Below, in pieces: positions 31,423-40,171 of a DNA stretch of 44,221 bases. The position numbers were made by a program, and so were the translations under genes. This DNA comes from Clostridia bacterium (GTDB taxonomy: Bacteria; Bacillota; Clostridia; TANB77; CAG-508): assembly GCA_022797635.1 (NCBI GenBank), contig JAAWKZ010000007.1, positions 1 through 44,221 on the forward strand. The letters run 5' to 3'. Numbering within the stretch: position 1 is the stretch's first letter; every line of letters starts with the position of its first letter. The notes beneath the pieces were generated by a model. It saw only the letters and a list, made by a program, of their open reading frames with translations, did not search any database and was not told the DNA's origin.

Positions 31423-31860
31423 CTATTTAAGTTCATTTCTATTTTCTTGAATTACTTTTAAAGCATTTTGCAGTGCTTCCTCTATATTAGATAAAAGACT
31501 ATCTGCATAATCTTTTGTTCCTTTTGAAATCTCTCGAGACATTTCATTTGCTGTTTCAATAATTTCAACCTTTTTTTCATAAGCTTTTCTAGTTATCTCG
31601 TGTTCATCTATCATGGAAATAATTCTATTTTCTGCTTCTTTTATAATTTCATCTGCTTCGTTTTGAGCCTCAACTAATATACGTTGCCTTTCTTCTTTTA
31701 CCCATTTGGCCTGTTTTAATTCCTCTGGCAACTTCAATCTTATTTCTTTTATAATATCTAATATTTCTTCTTTATCTACAACAGATTTACCAGAAAAAGG
31801 TACATTTCTGCTCTTTTCTAGCATATCCTCTAAAGTTTCTAACAAAGTAAATATTTCCAT
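31423..31860 (-). CDS. Coiled-coil protein related to DivIVA / ATP-synthase-B-like helical proteins
   Basis: 145 residues, almost entirely helical. The segment RILVEAQNEADEIIKEAENRI is the type of Ala/Glu-rich heptad pattern seen in DivIVA-like and ATPase-stalk-like proteins, and the conserved KEEILDIIKEIRLKLPEELK lies before it. Proteins of this type are common next to rsmD in Clostridia and are annotated as ATPase or DivIVA domain proteins; the function is not established. It follows rsmD by 53 nt. It is soluble, with no membrane helix. Confidence 0.75.
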   Translation of the reverse strand: MEIFTLLETLEDMLEKSRNVPFSGKSVVDKEEILDIIKEIRLKLPEELKQAKWVKEERQRILVEAQNEADEIIKEAENRIISMIDEHEITRKAYEKKVEIIETANEMSREISKGTKDYADSLLSNIEEALQNALKVIQENRNELK

Positions 31861-31913
31861 TGTATTACCCCTTTCGATTTTTAAGACGCTTAGAATTTAC
31901 TCTTTAAAATCGT

Positions 31914-32480
31914 TTATCTCATTTTTTTGCTACTAATAAATAAAAGACTAACTCTTCCATATTTTCTAATATCATCTATTTGAATATTTAAGCCTTCTAA
32001 TTCGAGTAATTCTCGCTTCTCATCATCGGTTTCTATAATTATGGTTCCTCTTTCCTTTAGTAAATCTAATAATAATATTCTTTTAATAGCATCTACCGCA
32101 TAATTAGCTTGATAAGGTGGATCTAAAAAGATAATATCAAATTGAATATTTTCTTGTTTTAGTTTTTCTAATGCTTTTCGATAATCTTTTGACATTACGA
32201 TAGCTTTTTCCGTTAATCTTGTCTTATCAAGGTTAGCATATATCATTTTAGTTGCTGCGTGATTGTTTTCACATAAATATGCTTTTTGGGCACCTCTGCT
32301 TAAAAATTCAATAGCAATAGCTCCACTTCCAGAAAACAAATCTAGAATAACTGTATCTTCTATTTCATTTTGTAAAATATTAAATAATGATTCTTTTACT
32401 CTATCTAAAGTTGGTCTTGTAGACAAACTTTCAATTGAATTTAATTTTGTGCCCCTTGCTATTCCACTAATTACTCTCAT
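31914..32480 (-). CDS. rsmD: 16S rRNA (guanine-966-N2)-methyltransferase RsmD
   Basis: 188 residues from ATG 32478-32480 (MRVISGIARGTKL), the conserved RsmD start; the longer frame back to a TTG at 32525 has no support, and AGAGG lies 5 nt before the ATG. Rossmann-fold motif VILDLFSGSGAIAIEFLSRGA binds S-adenosylmethionine, and FDIIFLDPPYQANYA is the catalytic DPPY motif. RsmD methylates G966 of 16S rRNA in the assembled 30S subunit. RPTLDRVKESLFNIL is another family hallmark. It lies between divIVA and the coiled-coil gene. Confidence 0.95.
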   Translation of the reverse strand: MRVISGIARGTKLNSIESLSTRPTLDRVKESLFNILQNEIEDTVILDLFSGSGAIAIEFLSRGAQKAYLCENNHAATKMIYANLDKTRLTEKAIVMSKDYRKALEKLKQENIQFDIIFLDPPYQANYAVDAIKRILLLDLLKERGTIIIETDDEKRELLELEGLNIQIDDIRKYGRVSLLFISSKKMR

Positions 32481-32601
32481 AATACCTCTAGTATGATATA
32501 TACTTATTTTATAGTTTTCTACCAATATGTCAATAGTTTTAACGAAAATGTAACATTTTCTTAATGCTGCTGTAATATTGTTAATTCTTTGTAATATTAC
32601 A

Positions 32602-32630
32602 AAAACTGCTATGAAAAAGATAGCAGTTTT
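32602..32630 (-). terminator. Terminator after divIVA
   Basis: An 11-bp perfect stem AAAACTGCTAT (32602-32612) / ATAGCAGTTTT (32620-32630) lies 5 nt after the divIVA stop (32635) and ends in five T on the minus strand. Confidence 0.7.
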
Positions 32631-32634
32631 CTAT

Positions 32635-33084
32635 TTAATCTTTATTTGATTCCTTTAGAAGTTCTAATTGTGAAATTAAAAGTGATTCCATTTTGGCTCT
32701 GTATACATCTAATTGTTTCTCTAAATCTTCTAAAGTCTTTTTCTTGAGTATAATATCTTGATCTAGTGCTCTTGCTGTTTGTCTAGCGTCTCCTTGTGCA
32801 TCTAACAATATTTTATCAGCTTCTTTTTGAGCAGCCTTTTTAATATCATCTGCTGCAAGTTGTGCCATAACTAAAGTATTTTGCAAGGTACTTTCTATTC
32901 CTTTGTATTTTTCTACATTCTCTTGTAATTCTTCCATCTTGTTCTTACTTTCAGCAACTTCTTTATATAATTTTTCGTAATCTTCTGTTAATTCATCTAA
33001 GAAATCGTCTACTTCTTCGACACTGTAACCATTCATCATTTGTTTTGAAAATTTCTTATTTTCAATGTCCAAAGGTGTAAGCAT
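32635..33084 (-). CDS. divIVA: DivIVA family cell-division/polarity protein
   Basis: 149 residues. The DivIVA N-terminal membrane-binding segment LTPLDIENKKFSKQMMNGYS and the VDDFLDEL box are clear, followed by two coiled-coil stretches (about 28-75 and 85-140). DivIVA gathers at curved membranes such as the septum and poles and recruits division or cell-wall proteins. It lies 49 nt downstream of sepF, as in many Firmicutes, although the ylmG/ylmH genes that usually lie between them are missing. The AGGAGG ribosome-binding site lies before the ATG at 33082-33084. Confidence 0.93.
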   Translation of the reverse strand: MLTPLDIENKKFSKQMMNGYSVEEVDDFLDELTEDYEKLYKEVAESKNKMEELQENVEKYKGIESTLQNTLVMAQLAADDIKKAAQKEADKILLDAQGDARQTARALDQDIILKKKTLEDLEKQLDVYRAKMESLLISQLELLKESNKD

Positions 33085-33133
33085 ATTATCCTCCTCCTAA
33101 AATTTGTATAAAAAAGTTTTTACAAGAAATCTT

Positions 33134-33628
33134 TTATTGATTATTGTTATTTCTTAACCAAGAAACAGATAATTTGTTTTTGATTTCATCTCTTGCAGTA
33201 TCATTTTCAATGTCATAATTAAATGGCGCAATTAATACAATAGAGTTAGAAATTTTTTGCATATGTCCGTCTAATGCATGTACAGCTCCTGATACAACAT
33301 CTATAATTCTTCTTGCAACATCTTTATTTACATATTCTAAATTAACTATGACTGATTTTTTTTGTTTTAATAAATCACAAATACTAGCAGCTTGTTCAAA
33401 ATTGGTTGGTTGAGAAATTACCATTTTTACTTGTTGTACTTGAGGCATATTAACAACTTTATTGTTTCTTCTTCCCCATAATTTTCTCTCTTCTGGTTGT
33501 TCCTCTTCTTCATCATCATAGTTTTCTAATTCTTCATCATCATAGTTCTCTAATTCTTCATCATCACGTTCTTCTGCTGGGTCCATTCCAAATAATCCCC
33601 ATACTTTTTCCATAATAGCTCCTGCCAT
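33134..33628 (-). CDS. sepF: Cell-division protein SepF with acidic repeat linker
   Basis: 164 residues. An amphipathic N-terminus (AIMEKVWGLFG) for membrane binding is followed by an acidic linker with two exact copies of DDEELENY (a 24-bp direct repeat in the DNA near 33516-33565), then the SepF core (VKMVISQPTNFEQAASICDLL, VIVNLEYVNKDVARRIIDVVSGAVHALDG, ISNSIVLIAP). SepF anchors FtsZ filaments to the membrane and shapes the Z-ring. The ribosome-binding site AGGAGG is strong. It is the first gene of the sepF-divIVA pair. Confidence 0.94.
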   Translation of the reverse strand: MAGAIMEKVWGLFGMDPAEERDDEELENYDDEELENYDDEEEEQPEERKLWGRRNNKVVNMPQVQQVKMVISQPTNFEQAASICDLLKQKKSVIVNLEYVNKDVARRIIDVVSGAVHALDGHMQKISNSIVLIAPFNYDIENDTARDEIKNKLSVSWLRNNNNQ

Positions 33629-33756
33629 CTTATAACCCTCCTAAAATTCTGTCTTTTGTTTTATCGTTTATAGTATCTAACTTTTTTGCTTTCTTGTCAA
33701 TACTTTTTTTGTTTTTAATACGATTTTAATATTTCTGTAACATTTTTGTAATATTT

Positions 33757-35010
33757 TTATTCTGGTTTTTTCAAAATTTCGTCATATAATGTCAAAGTTT
33801 TTCGTGACTTTAGTTCTTCTGCTGAATATCCTAATTCGAGTAGTTCTGCATTTGTATAATTCTCAACAATAGAATATTTTTCATTTTGCTTTGTTACTTT
33901 TACCAAAATTTTATCTTGATATCCAGCTCTTGTTCGAACTACATAGTATATTTCATTATCACCTTTTTGTTCTTTTCCAATTGCACTGATTGGTACTTTT
34001 TTGCCGCTATGGCTCCACCATATAATGTCAAAAGAAATTTTTCGGTAACTAACTAATTCTTGTACTTGCTCTGATAATTTTAATACTAAAATCGTATCAT
34101 CATCTTCATGTGAAATATATTCTATTGTGCTTAAAACTTCTGCATTATTGGGAAGTCTTATTTTAACAGATGAACTAAGCTTTGCTTCTTTTGCCTGTTC
34201 TGAATTTAATATACAAGCTATATAACATTCAAAGTTATTAATAATTTTTCCACTTTCAGTGCTATCTGCTACTACTTGTCCCGTCTTAATATTTAATTTC
34301 TTTAAAGTTTCTTTACTTAGGTTATTAAAATTACTGGGTGAAAGTATTTCTTCATATCCATCTACTTTATAAGAAACTACACCACTAATTGGTGCTTTTA
34401 AATGTTCTGTTCCTGAATTTAATTGATTTTCATATTTCTTTCTTTCATTAATTAACTTTTTTAAATAAGAACCTGCTGGGCTATAATCTCCTGCTATTTT
34501 AGCTTTTTTAGTAATTCCATTACTAATTTCTTTTTTAGCTTCACGAATTGTTTGCATATTATTTACTCCCACTAAGGAAGCTATTGTTTCTTCAATTTGC
34601 TTTTCAATTGCTTTAATATCACTTGTAAATAATTCTTTTTCTCCTGCCATTGCTTCATCTATTTTGCTGTCCAATTCTGCAATTTTCTTTTTTAGATTCT
34701 CTTCCCCACTAGAATAATAGCGAAAAATAGGTTCATTTTTAGCAACTCTTTCTCCTTCTGTTTTAATTTGAACCATTCCATTTTTATAGTTGTTCCCTTT
34801 TACTACTGTCTCTTCTCTAATAATGTAACCTGTCGCTTCCTCTTCTTGATAAATCTTTCCTTGTTCTACGCTAAAGGTGTTGGTTGGATTTTGAACAAGA
34901 GCTACTACTTTATATAAGCAATATCCTAGTATTATTAATACTACAATCGAAATTGCTATCATCATTTTTTTATTCAATTTATATTTTCTTTTCAGCTTCT
35001 GCTTCTTCAT
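33757..35010 (-). CDS. HlyD-like membrane protein (periplasmic-adaptor-type fold) of unknown partner
   Basis: 417 residues. A basic N-terminus and one membrane helix (about residues 17-38) precede an HlyD/biotinyl-lipoyl-like barrel (GYIIREETVVKGNNYKNGMV ... GERVAKNEPIFRYYS), a coiled-coil hairpin (about 105-205) and a returning half-barrel (LKAPISGVVSYKVDGYEE). Typical of HlyD-family proteins found next to sepF in Clostridia, which have no adjacent transporter and may act in division or wall synthesis; this is unproven. Its start overlaps the end of miaA by 32 nt. The GGAGG site is only 3 nt from the ATG. Confidence 0.8.
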   Translation of the reverse strand: MKKQKLKRKYKLNKKMMIAISIVVLIILGYCLYKVVALVQNPTNTFSVEQGKIYQEEEATGYIIREETVVKGNNYKNGMVQIKTEGERVAKNEPIFRYYSSGEENLKKKIAELDSKIDEAMAGEKELFTSDIKAIEKQIEETIASLVGVNNMQTIREAKKEISNGITKKAKIAGDYSPAGSYLKKLINERKKYENQLNSGTEHLKAPISGVVSYKVDGYEEILSPSNFNNLSKETLKKLNIKTGQVVADSTESGKIINNFECYIACILNSEQAKEAKLSSSVKIRLPNNAEVLSTIEYISHEDDDTILVLKLSEQVQELVSYRKISFDIIWWSHSGKKVPISAIGKEQKGDNEIYYVVRTRAGYQDKILVKVTKQNEKYSIVENYTNAELLELGYSAEELKSRKTLTLYDEILKKPE

Positions 35011-35926
35011 AATCCTCCAATATCCTTTGTATATTCTCTTCTGCTGGAGCTAATCCGTCTAGCCATTTAATTTCTTTGTTTTTTCGAAACCATGTTAATT
35101 GACGTTTGGCATATCTTCTAGTTTCTTGTTTTAAATTTTCTATCATTTCTTCTTTTGTTATATCACCTTGTAAATAAGGTACAACTTCTTTATAGCCTAA
35201 ACCTTGCATAGCAGTAGGAAAATTTTTGTATTTTCTTAATAGTTCTTGTACTTCTTCAACTAATCCTTGTTCCATCATAATATCTACTCTTTGATTAATT
35301 CTATCATAAAGTTTCTCTCTATCCATATCTATTGCATACATTAAATATTCATAAGGTGGTTCTTCTCTACGTGACTCTATTTCTAGCTGTGTTTTTGTTT
35401 TTCCTGTTTGATGATAAATCTCTAAAATACGCATAATACGCTTCTGATCATTATTACTGATTTTTTCTGTCGCTTGTAAATCAATTTCTTTTGCTTTTTG
35501 GTATAGTGCTTCTAATCCTTGCTCTTCTATCATCTTCTCTAATTGTTGTCTATATGTTAAATCTGTTTCTATTTCTGGATATTGGATATGGTATACCAAA
35601 GTATCCACATAAAGCCCTGTCCCTCCCACTACAATCGGAGTCTTTCTTTTTGCTAAAATCTTACTAATTGCTTTTTCACTATCCTTTTGAAAATCAGCAA
35701 CGCTATATCTTTCTTCTGGTGAAACAAAATCAATTAAATAATGTTGTATTCCCTGCATTTCTTCTTCGGTTACTTTTGCTGTGCCTATCGTCATATCTTT
35801 GTAAATTTGCATAGAATCACAAGATATAATTTCTCCATTCATTGCTTGTGCTAGTTTTACAGAAAGTCCCGTTTTGCCTGAAGCTGTCGGTCCACAAATA
35901 ACAATTACTTTTGGTTTTGTTTTCAT
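34979..35926 (-). CDS. miaA: tRNA dimethylallyltransferase MiaA
   Basis: 315 residues. The P-loop GPTASGKTGLSVKLA and the ISCDSMQIYKDMTIGTAK motif lie at the N-terminus, then VGGTGLYVDTLVY and NDQKRIMRILEIY. MiaA transfers an isopentenyl group to A37 of tRNAs reading UNN codons, next to the anticodon. It belongs to the mutL - 145-residue membrane protein - miaA group, the mutL-miaA link being common in bacteria. Its start is ATG 35924-35926, 29 nt after the preceding stop. Confidence 0.96.
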   Translation of the reverse strand: MKTKPKVIVICGPTASGKTGLSVKLAQAMNGEIISCDSMQIYKDMTIGTAKVTEEEMQGIQHYLIDFVSPEERYSVADFQKDSEKAISKILAKRKTPIVVGGTGLYVDTLVYHIQYPEIETDLTYRQQLEKMIEEQGLEALYQKAKEIDLQATEKISNNDQKRIMRILEIYHQTGKTKTQLEIESRREEPPYEYLMYAIDMDREKLYDRINQRVDIMMEQGLVEEVQELLRKYKNFPTAMQGLGYKEVVPYLQGDITKEEMIENLKQETRRYAKRQLTWFRKNKEIKWLDGLAPAEENIQRILEDYEEAEAEKKI

Positions 35927-35955
35927 CTTTTTCTCCTTCTTGTTTCTTTACTTTT

Positions 35956-36393
35956 CTAGCCGTTACCTCTCGCATTTTGTAGCATATTATAAATTCCTGT
36001 TTGAATATCCTTAAAGTAGAAAAATTCTATGATTAGTAAGATAATCAAAACAATTCCTAATAAAATGCAGCGATTTCTAAAAGTCTCTGATTTTAGTTTT
36101 CCCAATTGCAAGTTTTTATAGGAACTTGCTAAGAATGGTAAAATGACAATGGCATTTACTGGTACAAAAGTAAAGGTTATTAGATTTTTTCCAAAGCTTT
36201 CATTGTTACCTAAATCAATGTCTTTTGTGCCAATCCAATATACCAAGCTAACTAGCATATAGATAACAGCAATTCCTACAATAATAAATATTCCTTTCGC
36301 CTTTTTGTCTATCTCTTTTCCTAAAAAGTGATAGGTCAAGAAAATAGCTACTAAATTTAAGGCTAAAATACATATATATATAAATATTACCAT
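35956..36393 (-). CDS. Four-helix membrane protein of unknown function
   Basis: 145 residues with four likely membrane segments (about 2-22, 34-54, 68-90 and 108-126) and a short, soluble end (LQNARGNG). No motif gives a function. It sits 6 nt downstream of mutL and 29 nt before miaA, so all three are in one operon. Not recognised as a named family. Confidence 0.8.
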   Translation of the reverse strand: MVIFIYICILALNLVAIFLTYHFLGKEIDKKAKGIFIIVGIAVIYMLVSLVYWIGTKDIDLGNNESFGKNLITFTFVPVNAIVILPFLASSYKNLQLGKLKSETFRNRCILLGIVLIILLIIEFFYFKDIQTGIYNMLQNARGNG

Positions 36394-36399
36394 CTGTTT

Positions 36400-38562
36400 T
36401 TATCTCCTTGAAAATTTTCTCTCAATATCATTTTTTGTCATTTTAATAGCTGTTGGTCTTCCATGTGGACAAGTAAATGGATTTGGCAATACTAGTAATT
36501 GTTCCATTAATTTATCAACTTCTTCTTTGGTTAAAGCCATATTAGCTTTCACAGCTGCTTTACAAGCTACTGTTGCAATGAACTTTTCTTCTATTTCTTG
36601 TTTTGCAGTTCTAGCTACAGTATTAATTTCATCTAGCGTTTCCAAGAATAATTCTTTTGTATTTAATTCTAAACAAATATTAGGAACTCCTGTTAACCTA
36701 ATGGTATTTTCTCCAAACTCATCTAAAGTAAATCCTGCTTTTTGGAACATTTCCATATTTTCTCTTGCGATATCCATTTCTTTGTGTGATAAATTGATAA
36801 TATCTGGAAGCAACATTAATTGAGAATCTTTCTCTTCTTCACTATAATAATTTTTCTTTACTTTTTCATATAAAATTCTCTCATGAGCTGCATGTTGGTC
36901 TAATATATACAACTCTTTATCTAATTCTAAAATGATGTAAGTAGAAAAGGCAATCCCAATAAATTTATAATTTGGTATAGCTTGTTTTTCTTCTTCGAAA
37001 ATGGAAATATTTTCTGCTGTTGTTAGTTCTTCTGCTTTTACTTGATATTTTTCCTCTTCTTCTTTTAATTGTTCTGCTTTTTTCTCATTTTCTCTTTTTG
37101 CTTCTACTGGCATACTTCCAAAAGTACGTACATACATTTCATCAAAATCTTCTGTTTGAGGGTCTATTTGCAAACTATCTAATTTTTTAACACCTTCTAG
37201 TAATTTCTCGTTTACTACTTTAGCATCTATTACTTTTGTTTCCATTCCATCTAGTTGTTTTGTATCTTCTACTTGTGTAATCACTTCTGGTTTTTGAGGT
37301 ACCACAAACGGGTCGATTCTACTGTCTATCTTGTTATTAGTTTCTTCTACATTAGTATTACTAGTTTCTATTGCAGTCTCTTCTTTGCTTCCTTGCATTT
37401 TTTTAAATAAACCTGCAAATCCTTTTTCCTTCTTTTCTTCAATATTTGGATTATACTGAACTGTCTCTACAGGTTTTGCATTAGCTACAATTATTTGTTC
37501 TGGTACTTTTGCATCTGCAATAATGTTTTGTGACGTCGTTTCCTCTTTTTCTCTTTCTGTATCTTCAACTAAATCACCTTTTAGTAATGTATCTTTAATA
37601 GTATGATATACTGCTTTAAAAATTTTGTTTTCTTCTTCAAATCTAACTTCTAGTTTTGCAGGATGTACATTAACATCTACTTTTTGTGGATTCATTTCAA
37701 TATTCAAAACTAAAAATCCATATTTTCCAATGGTAATCATTCCTTTATATCCTTGCTCTGCTGCACTAGTTAAAGTTTTATCTTTAATAAATCTTTGATT
37801 AACAAAAAATAATTGATTAGAACGATTAGAACGAGCAATTGTTGGTTTGCCAATTACTCCTGTAATATGTACATCTTCATAGGTATAATCTACATCTAAA
37901 ATATTTTCAGCAATGTCCTTTCCATAGATACTGTAAATTGTGGCTTTAGACTCATTGTTTCCTGGAGTTTGTATAATTGTTTTTCCACTGTTAATTAACT
38001 TAATTGCTACTTCTGGGTGTACTAAAGCAAGTCTCGTAACTGCATCTTCTATATATCCTGCTTCTGTAAAATCTTTCTTTAAAAATTTATATCTTACAGG
38101 AGTATTAAAAAACAAATCTGTAATAGTAATAGCGGTTCCTTTTGGGCAACCAGTTTCTTCTTTGTTAGTAATTTTTCCACCTTCAATTTCTATTCTATAG
38201 CCAATTTCATTCTCCTCAGTTTTAGAAACCATTTCTATTTTGCTAATAGCAGCAACACTTGCTAATGCCTCACCTCGGAATCCCATGGAAGTAACCGTTT
38301 CTAAATCTTCCGCTTTTCTAATTTTTGAGGTAGCATGTCTTTCAAATGCAATTTCCATGTCATCTGGCTGAATTCCTTTTCCGTTATCTGTAATACGAAT
38401 ATAAGAGATTCCACCATTTCTAATTTCTACACTAATTGCTGTTGCACCTGCATCTATTGAGTTTTCCATTAATTCCTTCACAACAGACGCTGGTCTTTCA
38501 ATTACCTCTCCTGCTGCAATTTTATTAATGGTATTGTCATCTAATAATACTATATTTCCCAT
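36400..38562 (-). CDS. mutL: DNA mismatch repair protein MutL (with endonuclease C-terminus)
   Basis: 720 residues. The GHKL ATPase part has NKIAAGEVIERPASVVKELM, ENSIDAGA, TDNGKGI and GFRGEALAS. A long, low-complexity linker (about 330-530) joins the C-terminal domain, which keeps the metal-dependent endonuclease motif DQHAAHERILYE (Asp at 555), ACKAAVKA and CPHGRPTAI. MutL is recruited by MutS to mismatches and nicks the new strand in bacteria without MutH. No mutS1 lies in this window. It is the first gene of the mutL-miaA operon. All endonuclease residues are present. Confidence 0.96.
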   Translation of the reverse strand: MGNIVLLDDNTINKIAAGEVIERPASVVKELMENSIDAGATAISVEIRNGGISYIRITDNGKGIQPDDMEIAFERHATSKIRKAEDLETVTSMGFRGEALASVAAISKIEMVSKTEENEIGYRIEIEGGKITNKEETGCPKGTAITITDLFFNTPVRYKFLKKDFTEAGYIEDAVTRLALVHPEVAIKLINSGKTIIQTPGNNESKATIYSIYGKDIAENILDVDYTYEDVHITGVIGKPTIARSNRSNQLFFVNQRFIKDKTLTSAAEQGYKGMITIGKYGFLVLNIEMNPQKVDVNVHPAKLEVRFEEENKIFKAVYHTIKDTLLKGDLVEDTEREKEETTSQNIIADAKVPEQIIVANAKPVETVQYNPNIEEKKEKGFAGLFKKMQGSKEETAIETSNTNVEETNNKIDSRIDPFVVPQKPEVITQVEDTKQLDGMETKVIDAKVVNEKLLEGVKKLDSLQIDPQTEDFDEMYVRTFGSMPVEAKRENEKKAEQLKEEEEKYQVKAEELTTAENISIFEEEKQAIPNYKFIGIAFSTYIILELDKELYILDQHAAHERILYEKVKKNYYSEEEKDSQLMLLPDIINLSHKEMDIARENMEMFQKAGFTLDEFGENTIRLTGVPNICLELNTKELFLETLDEINTVARTAKQEIEEKFIATVACKAAVKANMALTKEEVDKLMEQLLVLPNPFTCPHGRPTAIKMTKNDIERKFSRR

Positions 38563-38792
38563 TCTTTTTCCTTTCCATTTTTTGTCTTTTTGGTATATTT
38601 ATTTTATCTAAATTTGTCTTTTGTCTTCTTTGGCTTCAATTATATCATTCTTTTTTCTTTTTTGTATAGTTTTTTGACAGTTTTTTTATTTTATTATTTT
38701 GCTTTTTCATTTTGTAACACTTTTTTATAAAAAGAATATTATATATCATACGAAAGACCTAAAAAAATAAAGTTCATAGGGAGGTATAGAAA

Positions 38793-38912
38793 ATGGGAGG
38801 ATGTTGTAATAACAGTGAACTTTTATGGTTCATCATCCTATTCTTGTTACTTTTCTGCTGTGGCGGCAACAACAATTGTGGCTGTGGCTGTAACAATGGA
38901 TGCGGTTGCTAA
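38793..38912 (+). CDS. 39-residue Cys/Gly-rich small membrane protein
   Basis: A 39-residue protein: MGGCCNNSE, then one hydrophobic segment (LLWFIILFLLLF, residues 10-21), then a tail of CCGGNNNCGCGC type with 8 Cys in 18 residues. The ribosome-binding site GGGAGG lies 9 nt before the ATG. Similar tiny Gly/Cys proteins with a central hydrophobic stretch occur in many Bacillota, some being spore-associated (YjcZ-like), but no function is assigned. The upstream 230-nt spacer (38563-38792) holds AT-rich DNA with a TTGACA (38674-38679) lacking a good -10 element. Confidence 0.7.
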   Translation: MGGCCNNSELLWFIILFLLLFCCGGNNNCGCGCNNGCGC

Positions 38913-38950
38913 TCTTTAAATAGTTGATACTTAGAAAGGGGGGAATTTTT

Positions 38951-39061
38951 ATGTCAGAAAATAGAGGTTGCGGATGTGGTTTCGGTGACGATTGCTGCAT
39001 TTGGATTATTATTGTAATTCTTTTAATCTGTTGTTGTGGTGGCGGTAGAAGCTGCTGCTAA
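38951..39061 (+). CDS. 36-residue Cys/Gly-rich small membrane protein, second of a pair
   Basis: A 36-residue protein with the same plan as its neighbour: polar Cys/Gly start (MSENRGCGCGFGDDCC), hydrophobic centre (IWIIIVILLI) and Cys-rich end (CCCGGGRSCC). GGGGGG lies 6 nt before the ATG. It lies 38 nt downstream of the first small gene and shares its terminator. They look like a diverged tandem pair. Cys clusters on both sides of a membrane helix could bind metals or form disulfides; this is inferred. Confidence 0.7.
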   Translation: MSENRGCGCGFGDDCCIWIIIVILLICCCGGGRSCC

Positions 39062-39087
39062 TTCTAATCTTTTAGAATTCAGATAAC

Positions 39088-39127
39088 AAAAAGAGGCATT
39101 AAACTCTTTCGAGTTTTTGCCTCTTTT
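39088..39127. terminator. Strong bidirectional terminator after the Cys-rich gene pair
   Basis: Outer stem AAAAAGAGGCA / TGCCTCTTTT with an inner AAACTC / GAGTTT stem, ending in a T-run on both strands. It ends 3 nt from the stop codon of the minus-strand 53-residue gene (39131), so it serves both directions. Confidence 0.8.
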
Positions 39128-39130
39128 AAT

Positions 39131-39292
39131 TTATCTATTAACTTCTTTGTTTTTCTCTTCTGAAGCAGGTCTACGTCTATCGTTTTTTCTTCTTTCTGCC
39201 ATTTTTCCATTTGTACCACCTATTGCATCTCTTCTATCTACTTTGTTTTTCCTTCTATCTTCAAATACGTTTCCCTTATCATCTACTATCAT
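39131..39292 (-). CDS. 53-residue basic soluble protein of unknown function
   Basis: MIVDDKGNVFEDRRKNKVDR begins a 53-residue, highly charged protein with repeated DRR/RRK clusters (EDRRKNK, VDRRDA, AERRKNDRRR). It is probably disordered and nucleic-acid binding, but no family is recognised. An AAGGAGG site lies 5 nt before the ATG (39290-39292), and a bidirectional terminator directly follows the stop, both of which support it as a real gene. Confidence 0.65.
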   Translation of the reverse strand: MIVDDKGNVFEDRRKNKVDRRDAIGGTNGKMAERRKNDRRRPASEEKNKEVNR

Positions 39293-39400
39293 AAGTACCT
39301 CCTTGTTTCATTTTCTTTGTACTAATTAGCTTTATCATATCTAACTTTTCTGAAAAATGCAAGAGAAAAATAAAAAAACCTTTAGTTTTAACGCCTTACT

Positions 39401-39435
39401 AAAAAAAACGGCATAATCTTTTACAATTATACCGT
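39401..39435 (-). terminator. Terminator after the 87-residue membrane protein gene
   Basis: A 10-bp stem (39408-39417 with 39426-39435, one wobble pair) is followed on the minus strand by eight T. It lies about 53 nt past the stop at 39489. Confidence 0.8.
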
Positions 39436-39488
39436 ACAAAAGTGATTTTCTTTTGTTTTTACTTACCAATTTCTATTTACTGTCAATC

Positions 39489-39752
39489 TTACTGGTTTCT
39501 GTCAACAAGGTGTTGTCCCCAGCGATATAGTAGCAACATACCGAAAAATGAATATGTTGCGCCAAAGAGCAGTTTTAATACTTGTAGAGCAATTTTTATT
39601 ACCGCTCTCCAGCCTTCCTGCTCCATACATATATCACCAATTTTCTTTACTGGTCCCACACCAAACACCACAATAACAAGATACATTCCTCCTACTACTG
39701 AAATGACTTTCAGAACCCTTCCTATTATCCGTTTTGACCGTCTTCCCTTCAT
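39489..39752 (-). CDS. 87-residue small membrane protein
   Basis: 87 residues. A strongly basic start (MKGRRSKRIIGRVLK) is followed by a hydrophobic segment (about residues 16-31), a short polar loop with one Cys, and a second hydrophobic segment (about 51-75). AAAGGAGG lies 6 nt before the ATG (39750-39752), and a clear terminator follows. No family is recognised. The 239-nt spacer upstream (39753-39991) is very AT-rich and carries the tRNA promoter on the other strand; nothing else is seen in it. Confidence 0.7.
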   Translation of the reverse strand: MKGRRSKRIIGRVLKVISVVGGMYLVIVVFGVGPVKKIGDICMEQEGWRAVIKIALQVLKLLFGATYSFFGMLLLYRWGQHLVDRNQ

Positions 39753-39930
39753 AATGCCCTCCTTTAAAATTGGTTTTTTATAAAAATATCTATATTATTA
39801 TATCATTATTTTTTATTTTATGTCAATCTATTCATTTTTCTTTTTTAATTAAAACCAATAAAAAAACACTAAAATAATAACTTTTTTTCATTTTTTTGCA
39901 TAAATAAAACTAAAAAATCAAATGATACTA

Positions 39931-39960
39931 TTGACAAAACAGTATCAAATATTGTAAAAT
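39931..39960 (+). promoter_or_regulatory. Promoter for the two tRNA genes
   Basis: TTGACA (39931-39936), an 18-nt spacer and TAAAAT (39955-39960) lie 31 nt before tRNA-His. The -35 is consensus. Confidence 0.65.
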
Positions 39961-39991
39961 TATAAATGCATTGAATAAACAATGTATTTAC

Positions 39992-40069
39992 GGTGGATGT
40001 GGCGTAGCTGGTTAACGCGCCAGTTTGTGGCACTGGAGATCGTGGGTTCGAGTCCCATCTTCCACCCCA
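39992..40069 (+). tRNA. tRNA-His (GTG)
   Basis: 78 nt including the encoded CCA end and the extra G at position -1 typical of tRNA-His, paired with C73. The anticodon arm CCAGT-TTGTGGC-ACTGG has GTG as anticodon. The T-arm GGTTCGAGTCC is standard. Base pair 6:67 in the acceptor stem appears to be a U-U mismatch. Confidence 0.95.
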
Positions 40070-40092
40070 TTAAAAATATAACATAGATATAT

Positions 40093-40167
40093 TGGGCTGT
40101 AGCCAAGCGGTAAGGCACTAGACTTTGACTCTAGCATGCGGTAGTTCGAATCTACCCAGCCCAACCA
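40093..40167 (+). tRNA. tRNA-Gln (TTG)
   Basis: 75 nt with encoded CCA. The anticodon arm CTAGA-CTTTGAC-TCTAG gives anticodon TTG. The acceptor TGGGCTG pairs with CAGCCCA, and the T-arm GTAG-TTCGAAT-CTAC is normal. It follows tRNA-His by 23 nt and shares its promoter and terminator. Confidence 0.96.
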
Positions 40168-40171
40168 ATAC

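Noticed and set aside
38563..38792. Sporulation-sigma promoter (sigE/sigK-like) before the Cys-rich genes
   Set aside because: A CATACGAA-like -10 is present but no matching -35 element lies at the right distance, so it is not claimed.
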